From Verrucomicrobiales bacterium (GTDB taxonomy: Bacteria; Verrucomicrobiota; Verrucomicrobiia; Verrucomicrobiales; Akkermansiaceae): 15,223 nucleotides of DNA. Position 1 is the stretch's first letter; each line of letters opens with the position of its first letter. Both the position numbers and the translations under genes were made by a program. The notes beneath the pieces were generated by a model that was given only the letters and a program-made list of their open reading frames with translations, made no database searches and was not told where the DNA came from. The stretch is from contig PBTU01000012.1 of NCBI GenBank assembly GCA_002729295.1, positions 8,307 through 23,529 of the forward strand, given 5' to 3'. This document shows positions 1-6,695 of the stretch, one piece after another.

Positions 1-1212
1 GCTCCCGACCAATCACTCGCACAAGCCGGAGGCGCTCACTTTCACAAACTCGGCTGCGCCGCCTGCCACACCAAGCCTTCCGCCGACGAGCCCGACTTTG
101 ATCACAAACGCATCCCGCTCAACAATATCGCCACCAAATTCAAAGGCGGCACCTTGATTTCCTTCCTCAAGAATCCCCAACAGCATCACGAAGCGATCAA
201 GATGCCCAACTTCCGTCTCAACGACGAAGAGGCCAAATCACTGGCCGCTTACCTCACCAAGGAATCCACCGGAAACCACACCCCCGACCCCTCCGAATTC
301 CCTCCCGGCGATACCGCCCGCGGAAAGGAACTTTCCGCCTCTCTCAATTGCGCGGCCTGTCACGAAGGACTCGAAAAAGCCACCACCAGCGCGCCCAAGC
401 TCGCCGACTTCAAGGACTGGAACTCCAAGGGCTGCCTCGGCCCCGATGAAAAACGCGGTAAGGCTCCCCGCCTCAATCTCACCGCTGAAGAAAAAGCCGC
501 CCTCACACCCCAAGTCGTTCCCGAGCTCAAATTCGATACCGTGGAAGCCTACGCCACCCGTCAGGTTGAGAGCCTGCGCTGCGCTTCCTGCCACACCCAC
601 GACGGCAAGGCCGATCTCCTCTCGGCCGTTCACGGCGAAACCAAATCCCTCATCGCCCACATCGAGGGGCACGACGAGAGACTCGACCAATCCCGCCCGC
701 CTCTCACGCACATGGGGGCGATGCTCAACACGCCCTTCTTCGAAAGCATGCTCCTGGGCACTGCCAACCCGCGCCCCCGTCCGTGGCTTGAAATGCGCAT
801 GCCCGCCTTCCCTCTCCATGCCAAAGATCTCGCCGCCGGATTGGCCCGCCAACATGGTCTGGGCAGGGCCGAACCTGGCAAAGAAAAACCCGCCGCTGAT
901 CAAGTGAAGATCGGAGAGGAACTCGTTGCAATGACGGGCTATGCCTGTGTCACCTGCCACGCTCAGAATGACAAACCCGCCCTTGCCGCCTTCGAAGTCC
1001 AGGGCATCAACTTCGGCGAAGTCCACAAGCGTCTCCGCCCTGACTACTACCACCAGTGGATGTTCAATCCCGCCCGCATGGTCTCTAACACCAAGATGCC
1101 ACGCTACACCAACCCGGATGACGGCACCGGTCTCCGCACCGACCTCCTCGAAGGCGACGCGCAGAAACAATTCGAAGCCATCCGCGCATACCTCCAGTCG
1201 CTGCAAAAATAA
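1..1212 (+). CDS. Multi-haem c-type cytochrome, 3' part (starts before the window)
   Basis: The frame is open from base 1, so the true start lies upstream; 403 residues are visible. Four CxxCH haem-attachment motifs are seen: CAACH (residues 19-23), CAACH (117-121), CASCH (194-198) and CVTCH (316-320). Three Met-Pro loops (IKMPNF near 68, MRMPAF near 268, TKMPRY near 366) look like distal methionine haem ligands, as in class I cytochromes c; the second haem has no obvious MP loop. Each CxxCH segment is followed by a helix resembling a small cytochrome c domain, so this is a tandem-domain electron carrier, exported and matured in the periplasm in known families. Large secreted cytochromes with extra N-terminal domains are common in Verrucomicrobiota and Planctomycetota, but the N-terminal part is not visible here. 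An internal TTG at 154 is not the start, because the first haem motif lies before it. Confidence 0.9.
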   Translation, partial: APDQSLAQAGGAHFHKLGCAACHTKPSADEPDFDHKRIPLNNIATKFKGGTLISFLKNPQQHHEAIKMPNFRLNDEEAKSLAAYLTKESTGNHTPDPSEFPPGDTARGKELSASLNCAACHEGLEKATTSAPKLADFKDWNSKGCLGPDEKRGKAPRLNLTAEEKAALTPQVVPELKFDTVEAYATRQVESLRCASCHTHDGKADLLSAVHGETKSLIAHIEGHDERLDQSRPPLTHMGAMLNTPFFESMLLGTANPRPRPWLEMRMPAFPLHAKDLAAGLARQHGLGRAEPGKEKPAADQVKIGEELVAMTGYACVTCHAQNDKPALAAFEVQGINFGEVHKRLRPDYYHQWMFNPARMVSNTKMPRYTNPDDGTGLRTDLLEGDAQKQFEAIRAYLQSLQK

Positions 1213-1215
1213 GCC

Positions 1216-1322
1216 TTAGCGGCCGAGGATTTTCTCCAACACCGCGGGATAGTCCTCGAAAGCCTCCCGCCCGCCTTTGTCAGCTCATTGAAAGTTTGCG
1301 GCCTCGCCACACCCTGATTCAT
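1216..1322 (-). pseudogene. C-terminal fragment of an unidentified gene, frameshifted
   Basis: Read on the minus strand, a short frame ends in REAFEDYPAVLEKILGR and a TAA stop at 1218-1216. It reads like a genuine protein C-terminus. The preceding residues QTFNELTKAGG are in another frame starting at an ATG at 1322, and the two join if one allows a one-base slip in the repetitive GGCGGGCGGGAGG tract. The fragment converges on the cytochrome gene with only 3 bases between the stops. Nothing further upstream continues it; the PEP-CTERM relic on the other strand begins at 1349. I do not recognise the family. It could be chance, since only about 35 codons are involved. Confidence 0.3.
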
Positions 1323-1348
1323 TCAACAAAAACAACACTCATCATCCC

Positions 1349-1541
1349 ATGAAACTCCTTCGATTACTCGCTCTCTAGGGCACTGGTTGAGGGCGGAGGA
1401 CCAGGCGCCCATCAGGGCGTCATTTCCTACGCCTGGGAAACCAAACCCGGGGTGGCCATCCTGGCCGGAGCCATCCCCGAGCCGTCGAGCACAGCAATGC
1501 TGTTCATGGGGATACTTGGGGCCTCGGCTTAAAGGCGTAGG
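1349..1541 (+). pseudogene. Relic of a PEP-CTERM exported protein gene
   Basis: An ATG at 1349 begins MKLLRLLAL, the start of a signal peptide, but a TAG follows at 1376. In a different frame, bases 1380-1532 encode about 50 residues ending in AIPEPSSTAMLFMGILGASA and a TAA at 1530. This is the PEP-CTERM sorting signal: an Ile-Pro-Glu-Pro motif followed by a hydrophobic helix. The usual terminal arginine cluster lies just beyond the stop, because codons 1533-1541 read Arg-Arg-Arg. Family members are normally over 150 residues long, exported through Sec and processed by an exosortase. Here the body of the gene is missing, the two ends are out of frame, and a nonsense codon cuts the tail, so I call it a deletion relic. 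A functional short peptide is unlikely because the in-frame C-terminal part has no start codon after the last upstream stop (1350-1352) and before the motif. Confidence 0.6.
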
Positions 1542-1618
1542 CAGGATCCCGGAGCCACTCGGTCTGTTTAATCCCCTGACGGGGCTGATTCGAGTAAGGA
1601 TTTCTTCATCGAAAACCC

Positions 1619-1647
1619 TTGCCATCCCGGCACTTTCCTCGTAACAA
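1619..1647 (+). promoter_or_regulatory. Candidate sigma-70 promoter of rpsB-tsf
   Basis: A TTGCCA -35 box (1619-1624) is separated by 17 bases from TAACAA (1642-1647). Transcription would begin near 1654, giving a leader of about 105 bases before rpsB. The same -35 hexamer and the same 17-base spacing recur before the tRNA-Val gene. The -10 box is a partial match, so this is a prediction by eye. Confidence 0.4.
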
Positions 1648-1680
1648 CCGCGCCCCTTCCCTTGCTGCCGTGTCAACAAC

Positions 1681-1716
1681 GAGGAATTTTGGAAAGGGTC
1701 CATGCGGCAATTCCTC
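1681..1716 (+). promoter_or_regulatory. rpsB leader hairpin, possible autoregulatory site
   Basis: GAGGAATT (1681-1688) and AATTCCTC (1709-1716) form a perfect 8-bp stem. The 20-base loop contains an inner 4-bp stem, TGGA/TCCA around AAGGG. No T-run follows, so it is not an intrinsic terminator. It sits in the presumed rpsB leader, 42 bases before the start codon. Ribosomal protein S2 represses its own operon through the leader in several bacteria, so a similar role is possible; this is inference. Confidence 0.4.
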
Positions 1717-1741
1717 AACCACAGCGCCTTCGTGCTTTAAC

Positions 1742-1746
1742 GGAGG
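1742..1746 (+). promoter_or_regulatory. Shine-Dalgarno sequence of rpsB
   Basis: GGAGG lies 12 bases before the ATG at 1759. It is one of very few strong Shine-Dalgarno matches in the window; most other genes here have none. Confidence 0.6.
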
Positions 1747-1758
1747 ACCAAAAATACA

Positions 1759-2442
1759 ATGATTAACGAACTCGTCAAAGAGCTGGTCGAGGCTGGAGTC
1801 CATTACGGACACCAGACCAAGAAATGGAATCCTAAGATGAAGCCTTACCTCATGAAGGACAAGGGCGGAATTTACATCATCGATGTCGAACAGACCGTTC
1901 AGTGCCTCGACAAAGCATCCGACTTCCTCTCGAAGATCGCCAGCAAGAACAAGAAAATCCTTTTCGTCGGCTGCAAACGCCAGGCCCAAGACGCCGTCCG
2001 TGAAGCCGCAACTGCAACCGGGCAATACTACGTCAACTACCGCTGGCTTGGTGGCACCCTCACCAACCTCACCACAATCCGGAACTCGGTGAAGCGCCTC
2101 AAGTATCTTGAGGACATCGAAAAAGCTCCCGAATACAAGGCCATGTCCAAGAAGGAACTCTCCGCTCTTGGTCGTGAGAAGGACAAGCTCCACCGCAACC
2201 TCAACGGAGTGCGCGACATGGAGAAGCAGCCGGATGCCGTCGTCATCGTCGACACCGCCCGTGAGTCCATCGCCGTCGCCGAAGCCCGCCGTCTTGAGAT
2301 TCCCATCATCGGAATCGTCGACACCAACGGAGACCCCACCAAGATCGACTACCCCATCCCGGGCAACGACGACGCCATGCGCTCAATCCGCATCGTCCTC
2401 CAGAACCTCGTCGACGGAATTGCCGTGGGAGCCAAGAACTAA
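1759..2442 (+). CDS. rpsB: 30S ribosomal protein S2
   Basis: This 227-residue protein matches ribosomal S2 along its whole length. Signatures include VHYGHQTKKWNPKMKPYLM near residue 14, RWLGGTLTN (95-103), VVIVDTARE (161-169), IPIIGIVDTNGDP (181-193) and YPIPGNDDA (198-206). S2 is one of the last proteins to join the small subunit, sitting on the head-body interface, and is required for S1 binding in organisms with S1. The length is slightly below the usual 230-260, mainly because the C-terminal tail is short. The ATG at 1759 is supported by the Shine-Dalgarno sequence and by the conserved N-terminus. tsf follows 37 bases later, the classic bacterial pairing, and the two probably form one transcript. 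Confidence 0.98.
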   Translation: MINELVKELVEAGVHYGHQTKKWNPKMKPYLMKDKGGIYIIDVEQTVQCLDKASDFLSKIASKNKKILFVGCKRQAQDAVREAATATGQYYVNYRWLGGTLTNLTTIRNSVKRLKYLEDIEKAPEYKAMSKKELSALGREKDKLHRNLNGVRDMEKQPDAVVIVDTARESIAVAEARRLEIPIIGIVDTNGDPTKIDYPIPGNDDAMRSIRIVLQNLVDGIAVGAKN

Positions 2443-2479
2443 TCACTCCCTCTAAGAACCATCTTTATCTTTTAAGACC

Positions 2480-3346
2480 ATGATCACCGCATCTCTCGTA
2501 AAAGAGCTCCGTGAACAAACCGGAGCAGGTATGATGGAGTGTAAAAACGCACTCAAGGAAACCGAAGGCGACATCGCCGCAGCCATTAAGTATCTCCGCG
2601 AGCGTGGAGACCTCAAAGCTGCCAAGAAAGCCGACCGCACAGCCAAAGAAGGTGTTGTCGCAGCTCAAATCTCCGAAGACGGCAAGTCCGGCATTTTGGT
2701 TGAAGTGAACTGCGAAACCGACTTCGTGGCCCGCAATGAAAACTTCCAGGCATTTGTCGATGAGGTTGCCTCTACGGTAGCCGGCAGCGACGCCCACGAT
2801 CTCGAAGCTGCCCTGGCCCTCCCCAAAGGAGACCAGACTCTCGAAGGATACATCAAAAACAAAGTTCTCGAGCTTGGTGAGAACCTTCAGTTCCGTCGCT
2901 TCGAACGCCTCAACGTTTCCGGTGAAGGAGCGGTTGCTTCCTACATTCACCTCGGCGGAAAAGTCGGCGTTCTCATCGCCGTCAATGCCGAGAAAGCTGA
3001 ATCAGCTTCGAATGATGCCTTCCGCGACCTCGTCAAGGACCTCACTCTTCACATCGCCGCTTCCGCTCCTGCCGGACTCGGACGCGAAGACATCCCGGCC
3101 GACCTCGTCGAAGCCGAGAAGGACATCTTCCGCAAGCAGATGGAAGGACAGAACAAGCCTGCTGACATTCTCGAAAAAATCATCAGCGGAAAGCTTGGCA
3201 AGTTCTACTCCGAGCACTGCCTCCTCGAGCAAGGCTTCGTTAAGGACCCCGACACCACCGTTCAGGGTCTCCTCGAAGGACAGGGCAAAGAAGTCGGCGA
3301 CACCCTCGCCATCGACCGCTTCGTCCGCTTCCAGCTCGGCGAATAA
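2480..3346 (+). CDS. tsf: Translation elongation factor Ts
   Basis: The 288-residue product is EF-Ts, the guanine nucleotide exchange factor that recycles EF-Tu from GDP to GTP form in the cytoplasm. The N-terminal UBA-like domain carries the signature LREQTGAGMMECKNAL (residues 9-24), with GDIAAAIKYLRERG after it. The core begins with EVNCETDFVARNENF near 75-89, where the TDFVAR motif contacts EF-Tu. A second core subdomain continues through YIHLGGKVGVLIAV and HIAASAP. The C-terminal half has the usual QGFVKDP motif. Length is typical of EF-Ts with a full coiled-coil region. There is no clear Shine-Dalgarno sequence, but the protein N-terminus fixes the start. It is the second gene of the rpsB operon and is followed by a strong intrinsic terminator. 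Confidence 0.98.
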   Translation: MITASLVKELREQTGAGMMECKNALKETEGDIAAAIKYLRERGDLKAAKKADRTAKEGVVAAQISEDGKSGILVEVNCETDFVARNENFQAFVDEVASTVAGSDAHDLEAALALPKGDQTLEGYIKNKVLELGENLQFRRFERLNVSGEGAVASYIHLGGKVGVLIAVNAEKAESASNDAFRDLVKDLTLHIAASAPAGLGREDIPADLVEAEKDIFRKQMEGQNKPADILEKIISGKLGKFYSEHCLLEQGFVKDPDTTVQGLLEGQGKEVGDTLAIDRFVRFQLGE

Positions 3347-3368
3347 TTCTTTCGCGATAAAAATCATC

Positions 3369-3403
3369 AACCGGTCGTCTCCCGCGGACGGCCGGTTTTT
3401 TTA
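3369..3403 (+). terminator. Intrinsic terminator of rpsB-tsf
   Basis: AACCGGTCGTC (3369-3379) pairs with GACGGCCGGTT (3387-3397) as an 11-bp stem with one T-G wobble and a 7-base loop. A run of seven T (3396-3402) follows. It lies 22 bases after the tsf stop. Confidence 0.93.
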
Positions 3404-3508
3404 TTCGCAGTCATGAAGATCGCCGAAAATTCTACTTTTGATACGGCGCCCCACCCATCGATCATATATTTGGATCAATGAATAGGTATGTCCGGGTAGT
3501 CCTCCGCC

Positions 3509-3649
3509 GTGATCTCGCTCCTTAAAGTCTTCCTCTCGGGAGTGATCACCTTACTTGGACTCACCGCGCCTTCAATGGCCACCCCATCAGCCGCAAGTAT
3601 CGGTCGAGCGATTTTTCAGGGCCCCAATCTCTCCCGCCCCAGCGTGTAA
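3509..3649 (+). other. Short open frame with a signal-peptide-like start; possible relic
   Basis: The stretch 3404-3806 between the tsf terminator and hrpB has no convincing gene. This frame starts at GTG 3509 and encodes 46 residues. It begins MISLLKVFLSGVITLLGLTA, followed by PSMATP, which looks like a Sec signal peptide with a cleavage site after SMA. The codons resemble those of neighbouring genes (ATC, CTC, ACC). There is no Shine-Dalgarno sequence, and the mature part would be only about 20 residues, so it may be the 5' stump of a lost secreted-protein gene. A minus-strand open frame without an ATG start (3561-3737) overlaps it, so neither can be taken as certain. Confidence 0.25.
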
Positions 3650-3806
3650 CGTAACCGAATGATTCCCGACCATTGGTGAGAAAGACACCTTCAGTAAGAC
3701 ATCTTTCTGTTCCGGCTTCCTGAGACCTCTGAGTTAATTAAAGGGAAGAGCCGTTAAATTGGTCTCTCACTATGAGCACCGGTTCCGCTCAAAAGAAAGC
3801 GCACGT

Positions 3807-6335
3807 TTACTTCGGTCCGTCCCAATTGTGTTTGGGATACCGCCCGGCGAGATCTTTCTTCATTTGTGCAAATCCCCTCTCCCAAAATCCCGGCAAATCG
3901 CTCGTCACCTGCCAGGGCCGTTGATTCGGCGCAAGGACTTTCACCACCACCGGATGACCATTGGCAATCGTCGGCGTTTCGGTCACGCCATAGAGACGTT
4001 GCACTTTTTCTTCGATCCATGGTTCGGAATCAGCGGCGTATCTCACCCGCGTATTAATGCCGTTCACGAGAGAGATTTTCTCGGGAGCGTAGGCCTCCAA
4101 ACCTTGACCTTGGGGCCCCGACAACCAATCACGCAAGACCGGCCAGGGGTCTCGTTCTTTAACCTCTTTGAATGTCGTTGCGCCGGCACAGATCTGCGCA
4201 ATGGCCATTTCCCGATCGTCGTCGGCAAATCCCGGCAACTCCAATTCCGGCATCGTCCGGCTCAAGAAACAAAGACGTGCAATCCAGCACTCCACCGAGG
4301 CATCCCATTTTTTCAACGACAGCTCTCCGGCGATGACCCGCTCAGCCAACAAAATCCCGGCTAGGTCAGGATCAACTTCCCCGCCCCGCTTCTCTTCTAA
4401 AACCAGACCTCTGAATATGCGTTGCTTCACCGAGAAAACCCGACGGGCAACCTCGTCAAAAATCACTCCACCGGTTTCACAAACTTCGCCCTCTGGCAAC
4501 CATGCTTCATCAATGGCAACGCAACGGGAAAGGTTCACCGTCCGCTTTCGTCCCTCGACCTCTAAGATTTCCGTGGCCAAAAAGAGCGGCGATTTTCGCA
4601 CCGCGCTCTTGGAATTCATCTTCCCACGCCGACCTCCGACGACATGGCAAACCGCGCTCCCCTGATCACGTCGCACCGCCAGACGATCCCCAAAGGCAAT
4701 CAGCATTGCCTTGGCGCAATCTTCTCCCCGCTGTCGAAAATCGGGTTCCTTGATGCGGCCGCCTCGCTTCTCCATTCCTCGAAGAAGTTGCTCGTATGTT
4801 TTCATGGTCTCCCGCGCACCGCGGGCAAGAACTCCCAGCGCGTCGCAGTCGCGTGAATTAAAGTTCGCTCTTCTCGCAGATTCCATCGCCAACCATTCGG
4901 AGGCAAAATCACTCACCCAACCTGGCTCTCCTTCAAAATACTCCGCCCACTTCGTCCCCCGGTCTCCTTTCTTAAAAACCCCCTCACCCTGCACCGCCGC
5001 AGCCACGAATAAAGCCTCTCCCAAACATTCATGTCGTATCCCTTGTAATACCAAACAGGCCAATCTCGGATGCATGGGATAGCGAGCCATCTCTTCTCCC
5101 GCCTTCGTCAATCCACCACCTTCATCCAAAGCTCCCAGCCAGGTCAGAAGATTCAAAGCCTCCCGATAACGCTCCGACTCCGGGGCATCAAGCCAACGGA
5201 ATTTATCCGCTCCCAGTCGCTTCAAAAACAACAAGGCCTCGGCCAAATCAACCCGCCGCACTTCCGGTGTCTCAAATTCCGATCTTCCACGGTGATCGCT
5301 CTCACTCCACAGTCGCACACAGCGACCCGGCCCGGTTCGCCCCGCCCTGCCCGCACGTTGTTCTGCTGCCGCTCTGGAAATTTTCATAATCCCCAAGGTG
5401 TCGAAACCGCGAGCAACGTCGTACTTTGACTGCCTCGCCAAACCTGAATCGATCACGACTTTCACGCCATTGATCGTCACCGAGGTTTCCGCGACATTAG
5501 TCGAGAGAATCACCCGCTTTTTCCCATCCACTTTAATCGCGGCTTGTTGGGCCGCCGGAGCGAGCGCCGAATAGAGCGGAAGAATCTCCCAACCATTCAT
5601 CCACGATGCTCTTTCCAAAAGGGTTTGGCATTTTCGGATCTCATACATTCCGGGTAGAAAAACGAGGATGCGATCTCCCTCGACCAACTCCGCCACTTCG
5701 GCCCGCACTGCCGATGTCACCCGATCCCACAAGTCCTCCGCTCTTGTCGGTCCTCGACGCGTCACTTGTCGCTCACCACGATATTCGATTTCCACCGGAA
5801 ACAATCTTCCACCCGCCTCGACCAATTCGCAGGGCATGAGGTATTCCTTCAAGCCTCCAATTTCGAGAGTCGCAGACATCACGACAACCCGCAGATCAGG
5901 CCGAATACTTTCCTGGAGATCGAGCACCCGGCCTAAGGACAGATCCGATGAAAGCCGACGTTCGTGAAATTCATCAAAAACCACCGATCCAATGCCCTTT
6001 AGCTCCGGATCATCAAGAAGCATCCGCTGCAGCACGCCATCGGTGACATAGAGAATCTCCGTTTCCCGCCCAAACCGGCTCTCAAAACGCACCGCATAGC
6101 CCACACCTTTCCCCAGCGGAGTGCCCGTCTGCCGAGCCACGAATTCCGCCAACAAGCGAGCAGCCATCCTCCGTGGTTGCACCACAATGACCCGCCCCTC
6201 CACCTCAGCCCGTATCATCGAGGGCACGGTGGTTGATTTACCCGATCCGGTAGGGGCTTTCAGAAGCAATCGCCCCTGATCTTCCCGGACTGCCGCACGA
6301 ATATCCTCCTCAACCTCATGCACCGGCAACTTCAC
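3807..6335 (-). CDS. hrpB: ATP-dependent RNA helicase HrpB (DEAH/RHA family)
   Basis: The 842-residue length is normal for HrpB. Helicase motifs in order are Walker A APTGSGKST (27-35), motif II DEFH (121-124), SAT (154-156), STNVAETSVTI (279-289) and QRAGRAGR (326-333). DEFH rather than DEAH is usual for HrpB. The winged-helix and helical-bundle region follows (LNLLTWLGALDE), and the C-terminal HrpB domain ends in WQVTSDLPGFWERGF and DLAGRYPKHNW, which separates HrpB from HrpA. Its cellular substrate is poorly defined in most bacteria; the fold implies ATP-driven 3'-5' RNA translocation. The start is GTG at 6335, chosen because the alignable N-terminus begins there; no Shine-Dalgarno sequence is seen. 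It is divergent from tatA and stands alone as a transcription unit. Confidence 0.96.
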   Translation of the reverse strand: MKLPVHEVEEDIRAAVREDQGRLLLKAPTGSGKSTTVPSMIRAEVEGRVIVVQPRRMAARLLAEFVARQTGTPLGKGVGYAVRFESRFGRETEILYVTDGVLQRMLLDDPELKGIGSVVFDEFHERRLSSDLSLGRVLDLQESIRPDLRVVVMSATLEIGGLKEYLMPCELVEAGGRLFPVEIEYRGERQVTRRGPTRAEDLWDRVTSAVRAEVAELVEGDRILVFLPGMYEIRKCQTLLERASWMNGWEILPLYSALAPAAQQAAIKVDGKKRVILSTNVAETSVTINGVKVVIDSGLARQSKYDVARGFDTLGIMKISRAAAEQRAGRAGRTGPGRCVRLWSESDHRGRSEFETPEVRRVDLAEALLFLKRLGADKFRWLDAPESERYREALNLLTWLGALDEGGGLTKAGEEMARYPMHPRLACLVLQGIRHECLGEALFVAAAVQGEGVFKKGDRGTKWAEYFEGEPGWVSDFASEWLAMESARRANFNSRDCDALGVLARGARETMKTYEQLLRGMEKRGGRIKEPDFRQRGEDCAKAMLIAFGDRLAVRRDQGSAVCHVVGGRRGKMNSKSAVRKSPLFLATEILEVEGRKRTVNLSRCVAIDEAWLPEGEVCETGGVIFDEVARRVFSVKQRIFRGLVLEEKRGGEVDPDLAGILLAERVIAGELSLKKWDASVECWIARLCFLSRTMPELELPGFADDDREMAIAQICAGATTFKEVKERDPWPVLRDWLSGPQGQGLEAYAPEKISLVNGINTRVRYAADSEPWIEEKVQRLYGVTETPTIANGHPVVVKVLAPNQRPWQVTSDLPGFWERGFAQMKKDLAGRYPKHNWDGPK

Positions 6336-6426
6336 AAAAGGAGGAAATCACCTGTATCCATATGGTGCAAGCCGTGCGAAGGTGAGATTTACTGAAATGT
6401 CTCTACCCACTCCCTCGTTTCATCAC

Positions 6427-6455
6427 TTGCTTAATATCACAATCAACTCTAGAAT
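6427..6455 (+). promoter_or_regulatory. Candidate promoter of tatA giving a very short leader
   Basis: TTGCTT (6427-6432), a 17-base spacer, then TAGAAT (6450-6455), which matches five of six bases of the -10 consensus. The -10 box ends only six bases before the tatA ATG, so transcription would start at or next to the start codon. Confidence 0.45.
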
Positions 6456-6461
6456 CTTCTC

Positions 6462-6695
6462 ATGAACTTACAGTTTCTCGCATTCGGACCGCTTGGCGGG
6501 CCTGAAATCGCCCTCATTTTCCTTATCATGCTTCTCCTCTTCGGAGCCAAAAAACTTCCCCAACTCGCCCGTGGAATCGGCAAGAGCATGGGTGAATTTA
6601 AAAAGGCCCGTGAAGAGTTCGAAGACGAAATCAAAAAGGGAGCGGACGACCTCGACGTCAAGGAAGCCAAGGATAAGGAACCTCGCGACAGCTAA
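6462..6695 (+). CDS. tatA: Sec-independent protein translocase subunit TatA
   Basis: This 77-residue protein has the TatA/E layout. A transmembrane helix spans about residues 13-27 (PEIALIFLIMLLLF). The FG hinge is at 27-28, followed by the amphipathic helix AKKLPQLARGIGKSMGEFKKA (about 29-49) and a charged tail. TatA oligomers assemble with TatBC to move folded proteins with twin-arginine signals across the inner membrane. The K-L-P motif and short tail favour TatA over TatB. tatC is not in this window. The start at 6462 has no Shine-Dalgarno sequence, but the promoter position suggests leaderless translation. An intrinsic terminator lies 27 bases after the stop, inside the next open frame. 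Confidence 0.93.
   Translation: MNLQFLAFGPLGGPEIALIFLIMLLLFGAKKLPQLARGIGKSMGEFKKAREEFEDEIKKGADDLDVKEAKDKEPRDS

Noticed and set aside
238..1206. 322-codon minus-strand open frame opposite the cytochrome gene
   Set aside because: The plus strand has four CxxCH motifs in frame; the antisense product is Gly/Phe/Val-rich shadow sequence.
1569..1593. CCCC-TGAC-GGGG hairpin upstream of rpsB, considered as a terminator
   Set aside because: Only a four-base perfect stem with no T-run; more likely chance or part of the relic sequence.
1323..1718. 131-codon minus-strand open frame over the rpsB upstream region
   Set aside because: Composition is unlike the real proteins here, it lies antisense to the PEP-CTERM relic and the rpsB promoter and leader, and it has no recognisable domain.
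3759..4364. 201-codon plus-strand open frame opposite the hrpB 3' end
   Set aside because: It is antisense to conserved HrpB C-terminal sequence and shows no domain.
6337..6380. AAGGAGGAAATCACC on the plus strand, like a strong ribosome-binding site
   Set aside because: The first ATG after it (6361) opens only six codons before a stop, and the spacing is too long; it overlaps the hrpB start on the other strand.
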